Source: Aquimarina macrocephali JAMB N27
GTDB lineage: Bacteria; Bacteroidota; Bacteroidia; Flavobacteriales; Flavobacteriaceae
Length of the DNA: 64,000 nt
Assembly (NCBI RefSeq): GCF_000520995.1
Contig: NZ_JACA01000003.1
Location: 186,001-250,000, forward strand
Direction: 5' to 3'
The notes beneath the pieces were generated by a model. The model saw nothing but the letters and a program-made list of their open reading frames with translations, was not told the DNA's origin and did not search any database. Shown in pieces: positions 9,497 through 17,410 of the stretch; positions within the stretch are counted from its first letter, which is position 1; every line of letters starts with the position of its first letter. A program made the position numbers and the translations under genes.

Positions 9497-9976
9497 TTAC
9501 ATTCTTTCTATTTTACATATAAAACAACCAGCTTCAGCATTTCTAGCATGTAAATACGTTATATCGCTGTGGTTATTAAATATTTCTGGAATCAAAAGAT
9601 CTACATCATCATCCCCTACCAATTTTGTAAATATCATATTTTGTTTCTTATCATACCCAATCAGTGATAAAGGAAAATTTTGTTTATCTGCTTTGATTTC
9701 TGGTGGAAATTGATGGCTATTCTTATAAGGTTCGACTTCTTTTTTGTGAACAAAAATTGGACCTGGTTGATTAAATGCATTTTTAATTTCAAAAGGACTA
9801 TGACTAATCAATAATCGGGTATCTTTTCCCGGGTCAAACTTTTTTAAGGAAATACGACAAGGCCCATAACCTGTAGCAATTTGTTCAACAATTGGGTAGC
9901 CAAAATAATCTACTCTTGTTTCTTTGATTCCTGATACATATTCTTTTGTTAATGGGACAATTCTAAATTTTTGCAT
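9497..9976 (-). CDS. DUF1203 domain protein
   Basis: 159 aa, one domain over the full length. Recognisable DUF1203 landmarks are FRIVPL at the start, GYGPCRISL (about 36-44), LLISHSPFEI, QPGPIFVH, FPPEI, LIGYD, and a C-terminal HARNAEAGCFICKI. No signal peptide or membrane segment, so cytoplasmic. The family has no established biochemical role. It is a single gene with its own terminator. Confidence 0.85.
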   Translation of the reverse strand: MQKFRIVPLTKEYVSGIKETRVDYFGYPIVEQIATGYGPCRISLKKFDPGKDTRLLISHSPFEIKNAFNQPGPIFVHKKEVEPYKNSHQFPPEIKADKQNFPLSLIGYDKKQNMIFTKLVGDDDVDLLIPEIFNNHSDITYLHARNAEAGCFICKIERM

Positions 9977-10060
9977 ATTCTTATTTTATAATTTAGTCCA
10001 GATTATACCATAGAAAATTCATTACATAATTCTGATTTAACAAAAGTGATAAGAATCTAA

Positions 10061-10085
10061 AAAGCAAAACACCCGAATCTTGCTT
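10061..10085 (-). terminator. weak terminator-like hairpin
   Basis: AAGCAA (10062-10067) / TTGCTT (10080-10085) with a 12-nt loop and a T-run on the minus strand, directly after the Ada-like gene stop. The stem is short, so this is tentative. Confidence 0.35.
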
Positions 10086-10087
10086 AG

Positions 10088-10933
10088 TTATGAATTAATT
10101 TTTGCTGCTTCCCAGCCAATTATAGCTGTTTTGCGTGTATTGCCCCAATGGTATTGTCCTAAATCACCTGTAGATTGGATTACCCGATGACAAGGGATTA
10201 AAAATGCAACAGGATTACTACCTATAGCGGTTCCTACAGCTCTGGATGCTTTAGGTTTATGAATGTGATTGGCAATGGATCCATATGTTGTTAACCCACC
10301 CTTCGGGATCTTGAGTAATGTTTCCCAAACTTTTAATTGAAAATCAGTTCCTTTAAGGTGTAATTTTATTTGATTCAGTTTTTTCCAATCTTTTGTAAAA
10401 ATAAATAAAGCATTTTGCTGAGGTCTATCTACTATTTGAGTAAATTTTGCTTTTGGAAAACGTTTTTGTAATGTTGTAAATGCATGTTCGTCATCTGCAA
10501 ATGTCATATGACAAATACCTTTTGAAGTAGAAGCTACCAACATTTTACCAAATGGGCTTTCGGCATAGCTATAATTGATATCAAGGTTTTGACCTCCATT
10601 TTTGTATTCTCCAGGTGTCATTCCTTCTATTTTTATAAAAAGATCATGTAACCTTCCTGTTCCAGAAAGTCCAGTCTCATATGCCGCATCAAACAAAGTG
10701 GTTTGTTGATCTTTTAAAATGTTTTTTGCATATTCTAGACTGGTATACTGTAAAAACTTTTTGGGGCTCACCCCTACCCAATCTGTAAAGAGTCTTTGAA
10801 AATGAAAAGGGCTAATATGTACCTTTTCTGCAATCTCATCCAGATTAGGTTGATCTTTAAAATTTTGCTTAATATACGTTATCGCCTCTGCAATACGATT
10901 GTAATGAAACTGATTTTGTTCACTTATCTCCAT
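10088..10933 (-). CDS. AraC-type regulator / O6-methylguanine-DNA methyltransferase (Ada-like)
   Basis: 281 aa. An AraC helix-turn-helix pair lies at about 12-110 (LDEIAEKVHISPFHFQRLF, then FDAAYETGLSGTGRLHDLF). A methyltransferase domain lies at about 125-278, with the active-site IPCHRVIQ (Cys248) and TYGSIANHI, SRAVGTAIGSNP helices. The N-terminal zinc methyl-phosphotriester domain of enteric Ada is absent. The protein should therefore directly repair O6-alkylguanine and could regulate repair genes, but cannot sense backbone methylation in the classical way. This shorter build is common in Bacteroidota. Confidence 0.9.
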   Translation of the reverse strand: MEISEQNQFHYNRIAEAITYIKQNFKDQPNLDEIAEKVHISPFHFQRLFTDWVGVSPKKFLQYTSLEYAKNILKDQQTTLFDAAYETGLSGTGRLHDLFIKIEGMTPGEYKNGGQNLDINYSYAESPFGKMLVASTSKGICHMTFADDEHAFTTLQKRFPKAKFTQIVDRPQQNALFIFTKDWKKLNQIKLHLKGTDFQLKVWETLLKIPKGGLTTYGSIANHIHKPKASRAVGTAIGSNPVAFLIPCHRVIQSTGDLGQYHWGNTRKTAIIGWEAAKINS

Positions 10934-11066
10934 AATACTTTAATTTTAAAAACAGTATAAAAGTATTTAGCTCAAGGTATTTTTAAAACCCAGAACTTGC
11001 TTATTTCAATACAGAGTAAAAATAATAGTATTTTATGGTTAGAAAAATTATGCTGTAATAACTGAT

Positions 11067-12314
11067 TTAATCCATTATAAAGCTAAATCCTCCAGAAAAC
11101 AAACTAGAGCTTAGTCCAGAGTCACGTTCATATTGTCTAAATCGAAGATCAATACTTTTTAAACCAAGTTTCCATATATGTAATTTTGCAAAGATATCTG
11201 TATAACTAATACCAAAACCATACTGATTCGCATCAAATCCAGACAAATCATAATCAGAGGTATAGAATTGCTGTGTAGATAGATGTTGATTAAACGGGGC
11301 AAAATAATCCGCTTTTGTTTGTGTATAAAAACGATATGAAGGATACAGTGTAAATTTATCTGTAATTTTAATAGGTACTTCTATACTTGCAGTATGTGAG
11401 TTAATCCCCCAATCATCTGTATAATATCTATAAAATGTTCGTATTGTAAAAACTTCATTAATATAATAATGTAATCTTCCTCCCGCGGCTATTTTAAATC
11501 TAGAATCTGGTAATCTTTCTACATCATCACCGTATGTAAATTCTTCAATAATTACGTCGGCCACATCGGCAAATTGCACTCGTTGAAACGGTGTTGACAA
11601 AAGGCCTTCCTGTTGAATAAAATCCAATGCGAGGGATCCTTGTAATTTTTTAGACAAAATTTGTGAGAACCCAAATCCTACAGAATACGAATTACGAGAT
11701 TCATCATCAAACTTTGTAAACGTAGGTTGATCCCTTAATTCTGTGGGATATATTGCTTTCCATGTATCCAGAAACACATTCGCTTTTACACTTAATTCTG
11801 TATTTTTCTCATTGAAAAGTCTAGAATAACTACCTCCAAAACCAACAGAAAAATAATCATACTCGGTTGCAACCGCTACATTGGCAGACCATACACTATT
11901 TCGATCATCACTACTATGACTGTAACTTCCTGATATTGTTGTTAACACATCTTTTTTTGATGCTCCAGAAGAGGCAACAAATGGACTTGCAGTACCATTA
12001 CCATCAAAAGGATTAACATTACTAGAAGAAGCTGATGAATATGCCGATATTCCTGCATCTATTGTCAATACATCATCATCATTTAATGGGATAGAAACAA
12101 CTATTGTAGGTGTAAGATCAGTAAGCTCTTCTGTACCTACACCACCTGTCACCGCAGCATTATCTCCATCCTGAGTGTAATAACTCATCAAGAAATCTAC
12201 TTCTGCAGATTCTAATACTCTTTTTTTGTATGTAGTGGTATCATCTTGTTGTTGCTCCTGTGCGGTTACAATCACTACCGACAATATGGCTATTATTAAG
12301 GGAATTTTTTTCAA
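11067..12314 (-). CDS. DUF3570 outer-membrane beta-barrel protein
   Basis: 415 aa with a signal peptide (1-18, ending VTAQ) and alternating amphipathic strands to the C-terminus, consistent with an outer-membrane barrel. The opening after the signal (KKRVLESAEVDFLMSYYTQDGDNAAVTGG) and the C-terminal GFSFIMD fit DUF3570. It is the last gene of a four-gene operon with thioredoxin, apbE and a DUF4266 lipoprotein, a combination I recall recurring in other Gram-negatives. It presumably provides the outer-membrane part of an envelope redox or metal-handling system; the substrate is unknown. Confidence 0.85.
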   Translation of the reverse strand: MKKIPLIIAILSVVIVTAQEQQQDDTTTYKKRVLESAEVDFLMSYYTQDGDNAAVTGGVGTEELTDLTPTIVVSIPLNDDDVLTIDAGISAYSSASSSNVNPFDGNGTASPFVASSGASKKDVLTTISGSYSHSSDDRNSVWSANVAVATEYDYFSVGFGGSYSRLFNEKNTELSVKANVFLDTWKAIYPTELRDQPTFTKFDDESRNSYSVGFGFSQILSKKLQGSLALDFIQQEGLLSTPFQRVQFADVADVIIEEFTYGDDVERLPDSRFKIAAGGRLHYYINEVFTIRTFYRYYTDDWGINSHTASIEVPIKITDKFTLYPSYRFYTQTKADYFAPFNQHLSTQQFYTSDYDLSGFDANQYGFGISYTDIFAKLHIWKLGLKSIDLRFRQYERDSGLSSSLFSGGFSFIMD

Positions 12315-12379
12315 GGATCTTTACTTTATAAAATTGTATAGTATATTTTAATATTCTTTATTAATATGGTTATTGGTCA

Positions 12380-12592
12380 CTAATTACAACCACACCCTCC
12401 TCCGGTTTTTCCTCCATTTGCTCCAGCAGCAGATTCTCTATAGGCTTGGAAATTGGTTTCGAAGCGATCAATTTTTTTAAGAGCTAGCTCCATATCCGGA
12501 TCATTGATTTGTACTTTTTCATATTCTTTTACAGCTACACATGAATTTAGAGAAAGTAGTAGTAATAAAAGTATTGGTATTAACTTGTTCAT
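12380..12592 (-). CDS. DUF4266 small lipoprotein
   Basis: 70 aa. A lipobox (LLSLNSC, Cys18) is followed by a short helical region and a C-terminal Gly-rich tail ending GGGCGCN, the hallmark of DUF4266. The C-terminal C-G-C could ligate metal or take part in thiol redox chemistry; that is inference. It sits between apbE (25 bp upstream) and the DUF3570 barrel on the same strand, and is probably anchored in the outer membrane next to the barrel. Confidence 0.85.
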   Translation of the reverse strand: MNKLIPILLLLLLSLNSCVAVKEYEKVQINDPDMELALKKIDRFETNFQAYRESAAGANGGKTGGGCGCN

Positions 12593-12617
12593 AAAGTACG
12601 TTTTATAAAGATTATCG

Positions 12618-13598
12618 TTATTGGTTATCTATCTTAATATGATCAGAGGTATAAATATTTCCTTGGTCATCAATGATGATACATTCAATCCCTGTTAATT
12701 GATTTATTCTATTTAAACCTATCTCAATCCCCATTACAAAAACAGAAGTTGCTAAAGCATCTGCCAACTCTGCTTTTGGAGCAAAAACTGTAGCACTTAC
12801 TATACCAGTAGATGGATATCCTGTTCTGGGATCAATAATATGAGAATATCGCTTATCATTAAAAGTTACATATTTTTCATAATTCCCAGAGGTTACTACT
12901 GCTTTATCTATTACGGGTAATAATGCAAATGCATTATTTTTATTTAAAGGATTAGTAATTGCGACTTTCCACTCGCTTCCGTCGGGTTGTTTCCCCCAGG
13001 TATTCATATCTCCAGAGGCATTTATAATTCCGGCACTTACTTCTTTACTCATTAAAAGATCTTTGGCTCTATCTGCTGCATATCCTTTACCAATAGCTCC
13101 AAATCCTATTTTCATCCCTTTTTGTTTAAGAAATACGGTAGATTTTGCTTTATTCAAAATTATATTTTGATAACCCACCTTTGCCACCGACATCTTTATT
13201 TCTTCTTCAGAGGGCATTTTTTTCATGCTATTATCAAATTTCCAGATTCGATCCATCGAGGCATAACTAATATCGAATGCGCCATCTGTTAATTTAGATA
13301 TCTGAACAGCTCTGTCTATTAAGTCGAAAAGTTCTACATCAACTTTCACCGGATTAATCCCGGCATTATCATTAATTAATGAAGTTTGAGAGTTCTTATC
13401 CCATGAAGAAATCAATTTTTCGATTCTCTGAATTTCTTCAACGGCAATATCGATATACTGATTAGCTGTAATTTTATCTTTATCGACAACAGTAATATCA
13501 AAACGACTTCCCATCAGTTTTAGAGTACGTTTATGTATTTGTTGCGAGAAACTACTACTCATTGTAGCTAAACATAAAAATGTAAGGAGAAGTCTCAA
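12618..13598 (-). CDS. apbE: FAD:protein FMN transferase
   Basis: 326 aa with a signal peptide (1-18). ApbE landmarks are MGSRFDI near the start, a DGAFDISYASMDRIW segment, IGFGAIGKGYAADRA, GIINASGDMNTWG, and IDPRTGYPSTG followed by LADALATSVFVMG. ApbE transfers FMN from FAD onto a Thr or Ser of exported proteins. A fitting acceptor is encoded 3 kb away (FMN-bind protein 16749-17285, motif DAISGAT). It lies 4 nt downstream of a thioredoxin gene and is co-transcribed with it. Confidence 0.93.
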   Translation of the reverse strand: MRLLLTFLCLATMSSSFSQQIHKRTLKLMGSRFDITVVDKDKITANQYIDIAVEEIQRIEKLISSWDKNSQTSLINDNAGINPVKVDVELFDLIDRAVQISKLTDGAFDISYASMDRIWKFDNSMKKMPSEEEIKMSVAKVGYQNIILNKAKSTVFLKQKGMKIGFGAIGKGYAADRAKDLLMSKEVSAGIINASGDMNTWGKQPDGSEWKVAITNPLNKNNAFALLPVIDKAVVTSGNYEKYVTFNDKRYSHIIDPRTGYPSTGIVSATVFAPKAELADALATSVFVMGIEIGLNRINQLTGIECIIIDDQGNIYTSDHIKIDNQ

Positions 13599-13602
13599 AA
13601 TA

Positions 13603-14043
13603 TTATTTGGTCATTGTACTTAGTATTTCTAAGTACGCATTTGGTGTTACTTTTTTATAACCGGTCTCCCCAATTTTTTTGCCATTTTTATCTAAAACAA
13701 CAACTAATGGAAAGCCTCCGCTTTTATTATATGTCTCTGCTAATGTTTTATTCTGGTTTTGCAGTGCTTCTGGTAATTGGTTTTTTTTCTTTCGGGGAAA
13801 ATCTGCCTTTAGCAATACATAATGCTTTTTTGCATATTCCTGAAATTCCTTAGTATCTAGAATCTGTTTTTCTAATTTAATACATGGTGCACACCAATCT
13901 GAACCGGCAAATACTAAAATTATATTTTTATCATTCTCTTGTGCAACCTTTTTTGCTTCTTCAAAATTGGTTAGCCACTCCTGAGCACTTACCAAATTAA
14001 TTCCTGAAAATATCAGAAACACTATTATAATAATCTTTTTCAT
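13603..14043 (-). CDS. exported thioredoxin-like protein
   Basis: 146 aa with a signal peptide (1-20, ending VSAQ) and one thioredoxin fold. The active site WCAPC (Cys51, Cys54) is followed by a conserved GGFPLVVVLD cis-Pro region. As the first gene of the ApbE-DUF4266-DUF3570 operon it probably reduces thiols of a partner in the periplasm, perhaps the C-G-C tail of the DUF4266 lipoprotein (inference). It is not a classical cytochrome-maturation protein such as ResA or CcmG by length and context. Confidence 0.9.
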   Translation of the reverse strand: MKKIIIIVFLIFSGINLVSAQEWLTNFEEAKKVAQENDKNIILVFAGSDWCAPCIKLEKQILDTKEFQEYAKKHYVLLKADFPRKKKNQLPEALQNQNKTLAETYNKSGGFPLVVVLDKNGKKIGETGYKKVTPNAYLEILSTMTK

Positions 14044-14164
14044 ATCAATGTAAATCTACTTTATAGTAACTATTCAAATTGTTAATTAGTACTTAAAATT
14101 TGTTTGAAGGTCATAATACGTACTAAGTCTAAATAATCATTATAGAACAATTAATATACTTACA

Positions 14165-14527
14165 TTATTTTTCTAGAAACCCATCCGCTTTCCAATCCAA
14201 AATAATATCAATAGTTGCTTGAGGTAACCTCCCCGCTGGAGGCATTACATTGTTACCATTACTAGTTACTCTCTCCACAAACCCTCTGCCGACACCAATC
14301 TTAACTTCTTTAAAATTTCTTAAAGCAAAAGGGGCTCCATTTGCAAGAGGAATAGTATGACATCTCAAACATTGATCATCAATAATGGTTTTTACATCAT
14401 TATTATAAGTTGTTGTTTTATTTGGGTTTGGACTTGTTATAGGCAAAGTACCATCATCATCTTTTTTACAGGATATCAATAAAAATGTGATAAATAAGAT
14501 CAAAATATGTTTAGACATTCTTTTCAT
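14165..14527 (-). CDS. c-type cytochrome lipoprotein, single haem
   Basis: 120 aa. A lipobox (LLISCKKDDD, Cys20) shows a lipoprotein, and the K-D-D-D after Cys fits surface or outer-membrane sorting in Bacteroidota. One haem motif CLRCH occurs at about residue 53, with a candidate Met ligand in NNVMPPAG near 95. This is the usual layout of short Flavobacteria cytochrome-c domain proteins that accept electrons in the envelope. It lies 121 bp upstream of the thioredoxin-apbE operon, same strand, so the two may function together. Confidence 0.85.
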   Translation of the reverse strand: MKRMSKHILILFITFLLISCKKDDDGTLPITSPNPNKTTTYNNDVKTIIDDQCLRCHTIPLANGAPFALRNFKEVKIGVGRGFVERVTSNGNNVMPPAGRLPQATIDIILDWKADGFLEK

Positions 14528-14739
14528 ATTATATATTGTTTTATATAAACAACATTTATAATATGCTTTACCCTATTTTTTAATTGTTAAAAAAGGAAAG
14601 TTACCTGGATAAAAACAGATAAAATTTAGAAAGCGTAGCAAACAGCAATCTAAATAATACCATTCAATTATTTTGCTTTCAAAACTCAATCACAACACCT
14701 TAACACACAGGTTATCAAGGGTTTTTATGATTTTAAATT

Positions 14740-14883
14740 CTATAGTTTAGGACACCTTTTGCAATTGGTTTTTCCTTTCTTTTTATACTTTTTACAACAT
14801 TTTTTCTTTTTCCCTCCACAGGCTATTTCACAATTCATAGCCTGACAAGGAGAATATAATGATGGAGTACCTGAGCTTTGCAC
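14740..14883 (-). CDS. possible small Cys/Lys-rich peptide, start uncertain
   Basis: A minus-strand frame open from GTG at 14883 (47 codons) or ATG at 14838 (32 codons) to TAG at 14740. It encodes a striking Cys/Lys-rich tail: PCQAMNCEIACGGKKKKCC, then KKYKKKGKTNCKRCPKL. Eight cysteines occur in the longer form. No good ATG with a signal peptide exists; the frame continues upstream with hydrophobic codons through the ferritin terminator. Either GTG is used or the 5' end is lost. The composition is too biased to be random antisense of anything here. Confidence 0.45.
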   Translation of the reverse strand: MQSSGTPSLYSPCQAMNCEIACGGKKKKCCKKYKKKGKTNCKRCPKL

Positions 14884-14923
14884 TGATATAATTTTTATTA
14901 AATCTAAATAAGTACAAAAATAT

Positions 14924-14951
14924 AAAAAAAAGATTCCCGAAAAAGGAATCT
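14924..14951 (-). terminator. terminator of ferritin gene
   Basis: A 7-bp stem (AGATTCC 14931-14937 / GGAATCT 14945-14951) and, on the minus strand, a run of at least eight T. It lies 30 bp after the ferritin stop. Confidence 0.8.
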
Positions 14952-14980
14952 CAATTTTATCTTTGTTAACTTATTAACAA

Positions 14981-15487
14981 TCACTTAGCTTGTTGTGCTG
15001 CAACTTGAATAGTGTTAATATCTCTATCAAATAAATAATGACCAGATTTATCTTCACCAATAATTTTAAGTTTATCTAATAGTGTACGTGCTATTGCCTC
15101 TTCTTCTAATTGTTCTGCTACATACCATTGCATAAAATTATGTACATTATAATCTTTACGTTCCAGACATTCGTATATAATATTATTAATTTTTTCTGTA
15201 ACAAATTCTTCACTTTTCAAAAATGTTTCAAAAAGCTCCATCAACGATTTAAAATCATCTCTAGGTTTATCTATTGCAGGGATGACAGCATTACCACTTC
15301 GTTCATTAATAAACTTAACCAATTTGGTCATATGTACTCTTTCTTCTTCTGATTGCATATAAAAAAATTCTGCTATACCATTATACCCTCTGGTATCTGC
15401 CCAACTAGCCATCGAAAGATATTGTGCAGAAGCTTTTGCTTCATATTTTATTTGATCATTTAATAGTTGTTCTATTTCTTTTATCAT
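14981..15487 (-). CDS. ftnA: ferritin
   Basis: 168 aa, full length for bacterial non-haem ferritin. Ferroxidase-type residues appear in the four-helix bundle: E17 region (IKYEAKASAQYLSMA), EEERVHMTKL (about 47-56), and QWYVAEQLEEEAIAR (about 120-134). It stores iron as a mineral inside a 24-subunit cytoplasmic shell. It is a single gene with its own terminator. Located near cytochrome and flavin genes, but nothing indicates co-regulation. Confidence 0.95.
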   Translation of the reverse strand: MIKEIEQLLNDQIKYEAKASAQYLSMASWADTRGYNGIAEFFYMQSEEERVHMTKLVKFINERSGNAVIPAIDKPRDDFKSLMELFETFLKSEEFVTEKINNIIYECLERKDYNVHNFMQWYVAEQLEEEAIARTLLDKLKIIGEDKSGHYLFDRDINTIQVAAQQAK

Positions 15488-15643
15488 GTTTATTTAGTAT
15501 TGTTCGATAATATCGAACTAAAATACATAATTCTATTATAACAAGAAACTATTACATTACCCTCCTTTACAGGTTTATGTAGTTAATCTTCAAAAAAAGT
15601 TATATAGATTTTAGGTCTAAATCTAATCTCATCAAAATATGTC

Positions 15644-16210
15644 TCAAGCTGCTTTCTCAAAAGCAATGTAATTGACCAGTTTACCATGTTTATCATGAAC
15701 TGGAAATCCTTTAATGAGACAGACATAGGGAGTTTTATCCTTTTTGTAGTTTAAGATTGATACTTCAAAAGAGATTTCATTGTTTATAGCACTTCTTATT
15801 TTTAATGATGTCTTAGTACATGTATCTTCCCCTTGAAATATCTTTGGTGAGTTACCTATAACTTCGTTAGGCGAATATCCACTTAGTTTTTGAATATTTT
15901 GTGATGCATATACAATTTTAAGATTGGGATTCGTGATAACAATAACAGATTGTTCTTGGATAAATTCTTGGTAGTAATCTCTTGTGAAATTCCAGTTTTT
16001 GGTAATTTTTTTTAGAACACTAAGATCTTCTTTAAAACTTTCTAATACTGTATGATGCTCCCCATAGAACTCCCAAGAAATTAATGGCAATACGTGATTA
16101 GATGTTTTCTCATAATACTTTGCCACCATAGTATCATACCCAAAAAACTCATTCATTATACTATCTTTTTTCAAAAATATAGAATTAAACCCATATTTTT
16201 CTTTGAACAA
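15644..16210 (-). CDS. PAS domain protein
   Basis: 188 aa. A short helical N-terminal part leads into one PAS domain (about 75-185): VIVITNPNLKIVYASQNIQKL, GYSPNEVIGNSPKIFQG, YKKDKTPYVCLIKGFPV. No output domain follows, so it must signal through a partner or dimerise. The SPKIFQG segment aligns with the LOV-core NCRFLQ but lacks its photoactive Cys. ATG at 16156 (18 codons in) fits homologues I recall beginning M-N-x-F at least as well as the ATG at 16210. It stands alone. Confidence 0.8.
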   Translation of the reverse strand: MFKEKYGFNSIFLKKDSIMNEFFGYDTMVAKYYEKTSNHVLPLISWEFYGEHHTVLESFKEDLSVLKKITKNWNFTRDYYQEFIQEQSVIVITNPNLKIVYASQNIQKLSGYSPNEVIGNSPKIFQGEDTCTKTSLKIRSAINNEISFEVSILNYKKDKTPYVCLIKGFPVHDKHGKLVNYIAFEKAA

Positions 16211-16260
16211 AAGTTAATTCTAGGGTTAAAACTTTAGTTTCTTTTCTGGCGAAGTTTTTT

Positions 16261-16752
16261 TTATTTTTTTTGAAATAGTTGCCAAAATGCCAAGATAGCT
16301 CCCATACTAAAAGTGGCTGTCATCAATATCCCAGAGAATATTACTACATATTTCATCCAACTTATCCCTATCCACATAAAATAGATACCTCCAAAAGTCA
16401 AAATAATTGACAAAAAAGGTTCTACCATTAAGAAGAGTTTTAGTTTTTTATGTATTGAAGTTACTGCTAGTATTCCTCCTAATAAGAAGAAGATAAATGA
16501 CATAGATAAAATATGGGTATGAATAATGGTAAGCATTTCTCTTTCCCCCTTTTTAAATTTCATTACTTCTGCATCCTCATCATCTTCATTGCCCAAATAG
16601 TTCTCTTCAATTCCATTGGGATCAGTAGTCGAAGTTTCATTAACAAACAGCAATCCGGTAAAATATCCTATACTTAAAACAATGATAAAAACTCCTATAA
16701 ACAATTTTATCTCTTTAGGAAAAGTATGTATTAAACCGTGAAACTGCATCAA
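16261..16752 (-). CDS. membrane protein, four helices, paired with FMN-bind protein
   Basis: 163 aa with hydrophobic segments at about 17-36, 77-97, 106-128 and 134-156, and an acidic loop (about 40-65). Conserved-looking His residues occur in IIHTHILSMSF at the start of helix 2. Its ATG overlaps the stop of the upstream FMN-bind gene by 4 nt, so the two are translationally coupled. By analogy with flavinylated envelope systems it may hand electrons to the flavin domain, possibly with haem ligated by the His pair. That role is inferred; no named family is recognised. Confidence 0.7.
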   Translation of the reverse strand: MMQFHGLIHTFPKEIKLFIGVFIIVLSIGYFTGLLFVNETSTTDPNGIEENYLGNEDDEDAEVMKFKKGEREMLTIIHTHILSMSFIFFLLGGILAVTSIHKKLKLFLMVEPFLSIILTFGGIYFMWIGISWMKYVVIFSGILMTATFSMGAILAFWQLFQKK

Positions 16753-17285
16753 ATTATTTGGTTTAAATGTAATGCTTTTATACTTTTTAACAAAGTATCT
16801 AAAGCTCTGGTCATGGATCTCACAGAGATTGTAGCTCCAGAAATTGCATCAATATCTCCAGGGAAATTAATTTGATCATCCATAGATTTCCCTATAAATT
16901 GTTTTAGCCAACGTTTGCTTCCTATCTCTCCTCCATATTCTTCTCTATAGATTAAAACTTTAGATTTCAATATAGAAAAATTTTCATCAAAAATTACCAG
17001 GTAATCAAAAGTAGCTGTCTTACTTGGCGCATTACCGATATACGCATAGCCTAATAAACTATCTGCGCTTACTATCTTTAACAGGTTATCTTTTCCAAAC
17101 TCTGATTTTACAGTACTATTATCTGCATCAGAAATTTTTATAACCTCGGTAGAAAATTCTTCTGTACCAAAATAATTAGTAATTTCTTTATTTACCTTTT
17201 TCTCTATTTTTTTAGAGTGATTTGTAAATGAAGTTAATGTAAAAGTTACTACTAATAAAACAACAACAGACATTCTAATTTTCAT
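16749..17285 (-). CDS. FMN-binding domain protein, probable ApbE target
   Basis: 178 aa with a signal peptide or anchor (about 5-20) and an FMN-bind domain (about 75-172). The motif D146-A-I-S-G-A-T152 matches the ApbE flavinylation consensus D-x-x-(S/T)-G-A-(S/T), so Thr152 should carry covalent FMN. The apbE gene lies at 12618-13598. The product is expected outside the cytoplasm, as a one- or two-electron carrier. It overlaps the four-helix membrane gene by 4 nt; the pair resembles minimal flavinylated electron-transfer modules. Confidence 0.87.
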   Translation of the reverse strand: MKIRMSVVVLLVVTFTLTSFTNHSKKIEKKVNKEITNYFGTEEFSTEVIKISDADNSTVKSEFGKDNLLKIVSADSLLGYAYIGNAPSKTATFDYLVIFDENFSILKSKVLIYREEYGGEIGSKRWLKQFIGKSMDDQINFPGDIDAISGATISVRSMTRALDTLLKSIKALHLNQII

Positions 17286-17352
17286 CTTGCAAAAGTATTT
17301 AAAAACTCGTATTCATAAAGCAAAAAACAGGCCAAATTTATAAAGCGTTAAA

Positions 17353-17383
17353 ACCTCATAGGTCTTGGCAAAACCTATGAGGT
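17353..17383 (-). terminator. terminator of porin gene
   Basis: A perfect 11-bp stem (ACCTCATAGGT 17353-17363 / ACCTATGAGGT 17373-17383) with a 9-nt loop, 27 bp after the porin stop. A short T-run follows on the minus strand. Confidence 0.7.
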
Positions 17384-17410
17384 AAAAAACACTTTTCAAT
17401 CATCAAATAT

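Noticed and set aside
15644..16210. LOV photoreceptor
   Set aside because: The segment aligned with the LOV core (SPKIFQG) lacks the photoactive Cys, so it is an ordinary PAS domain.
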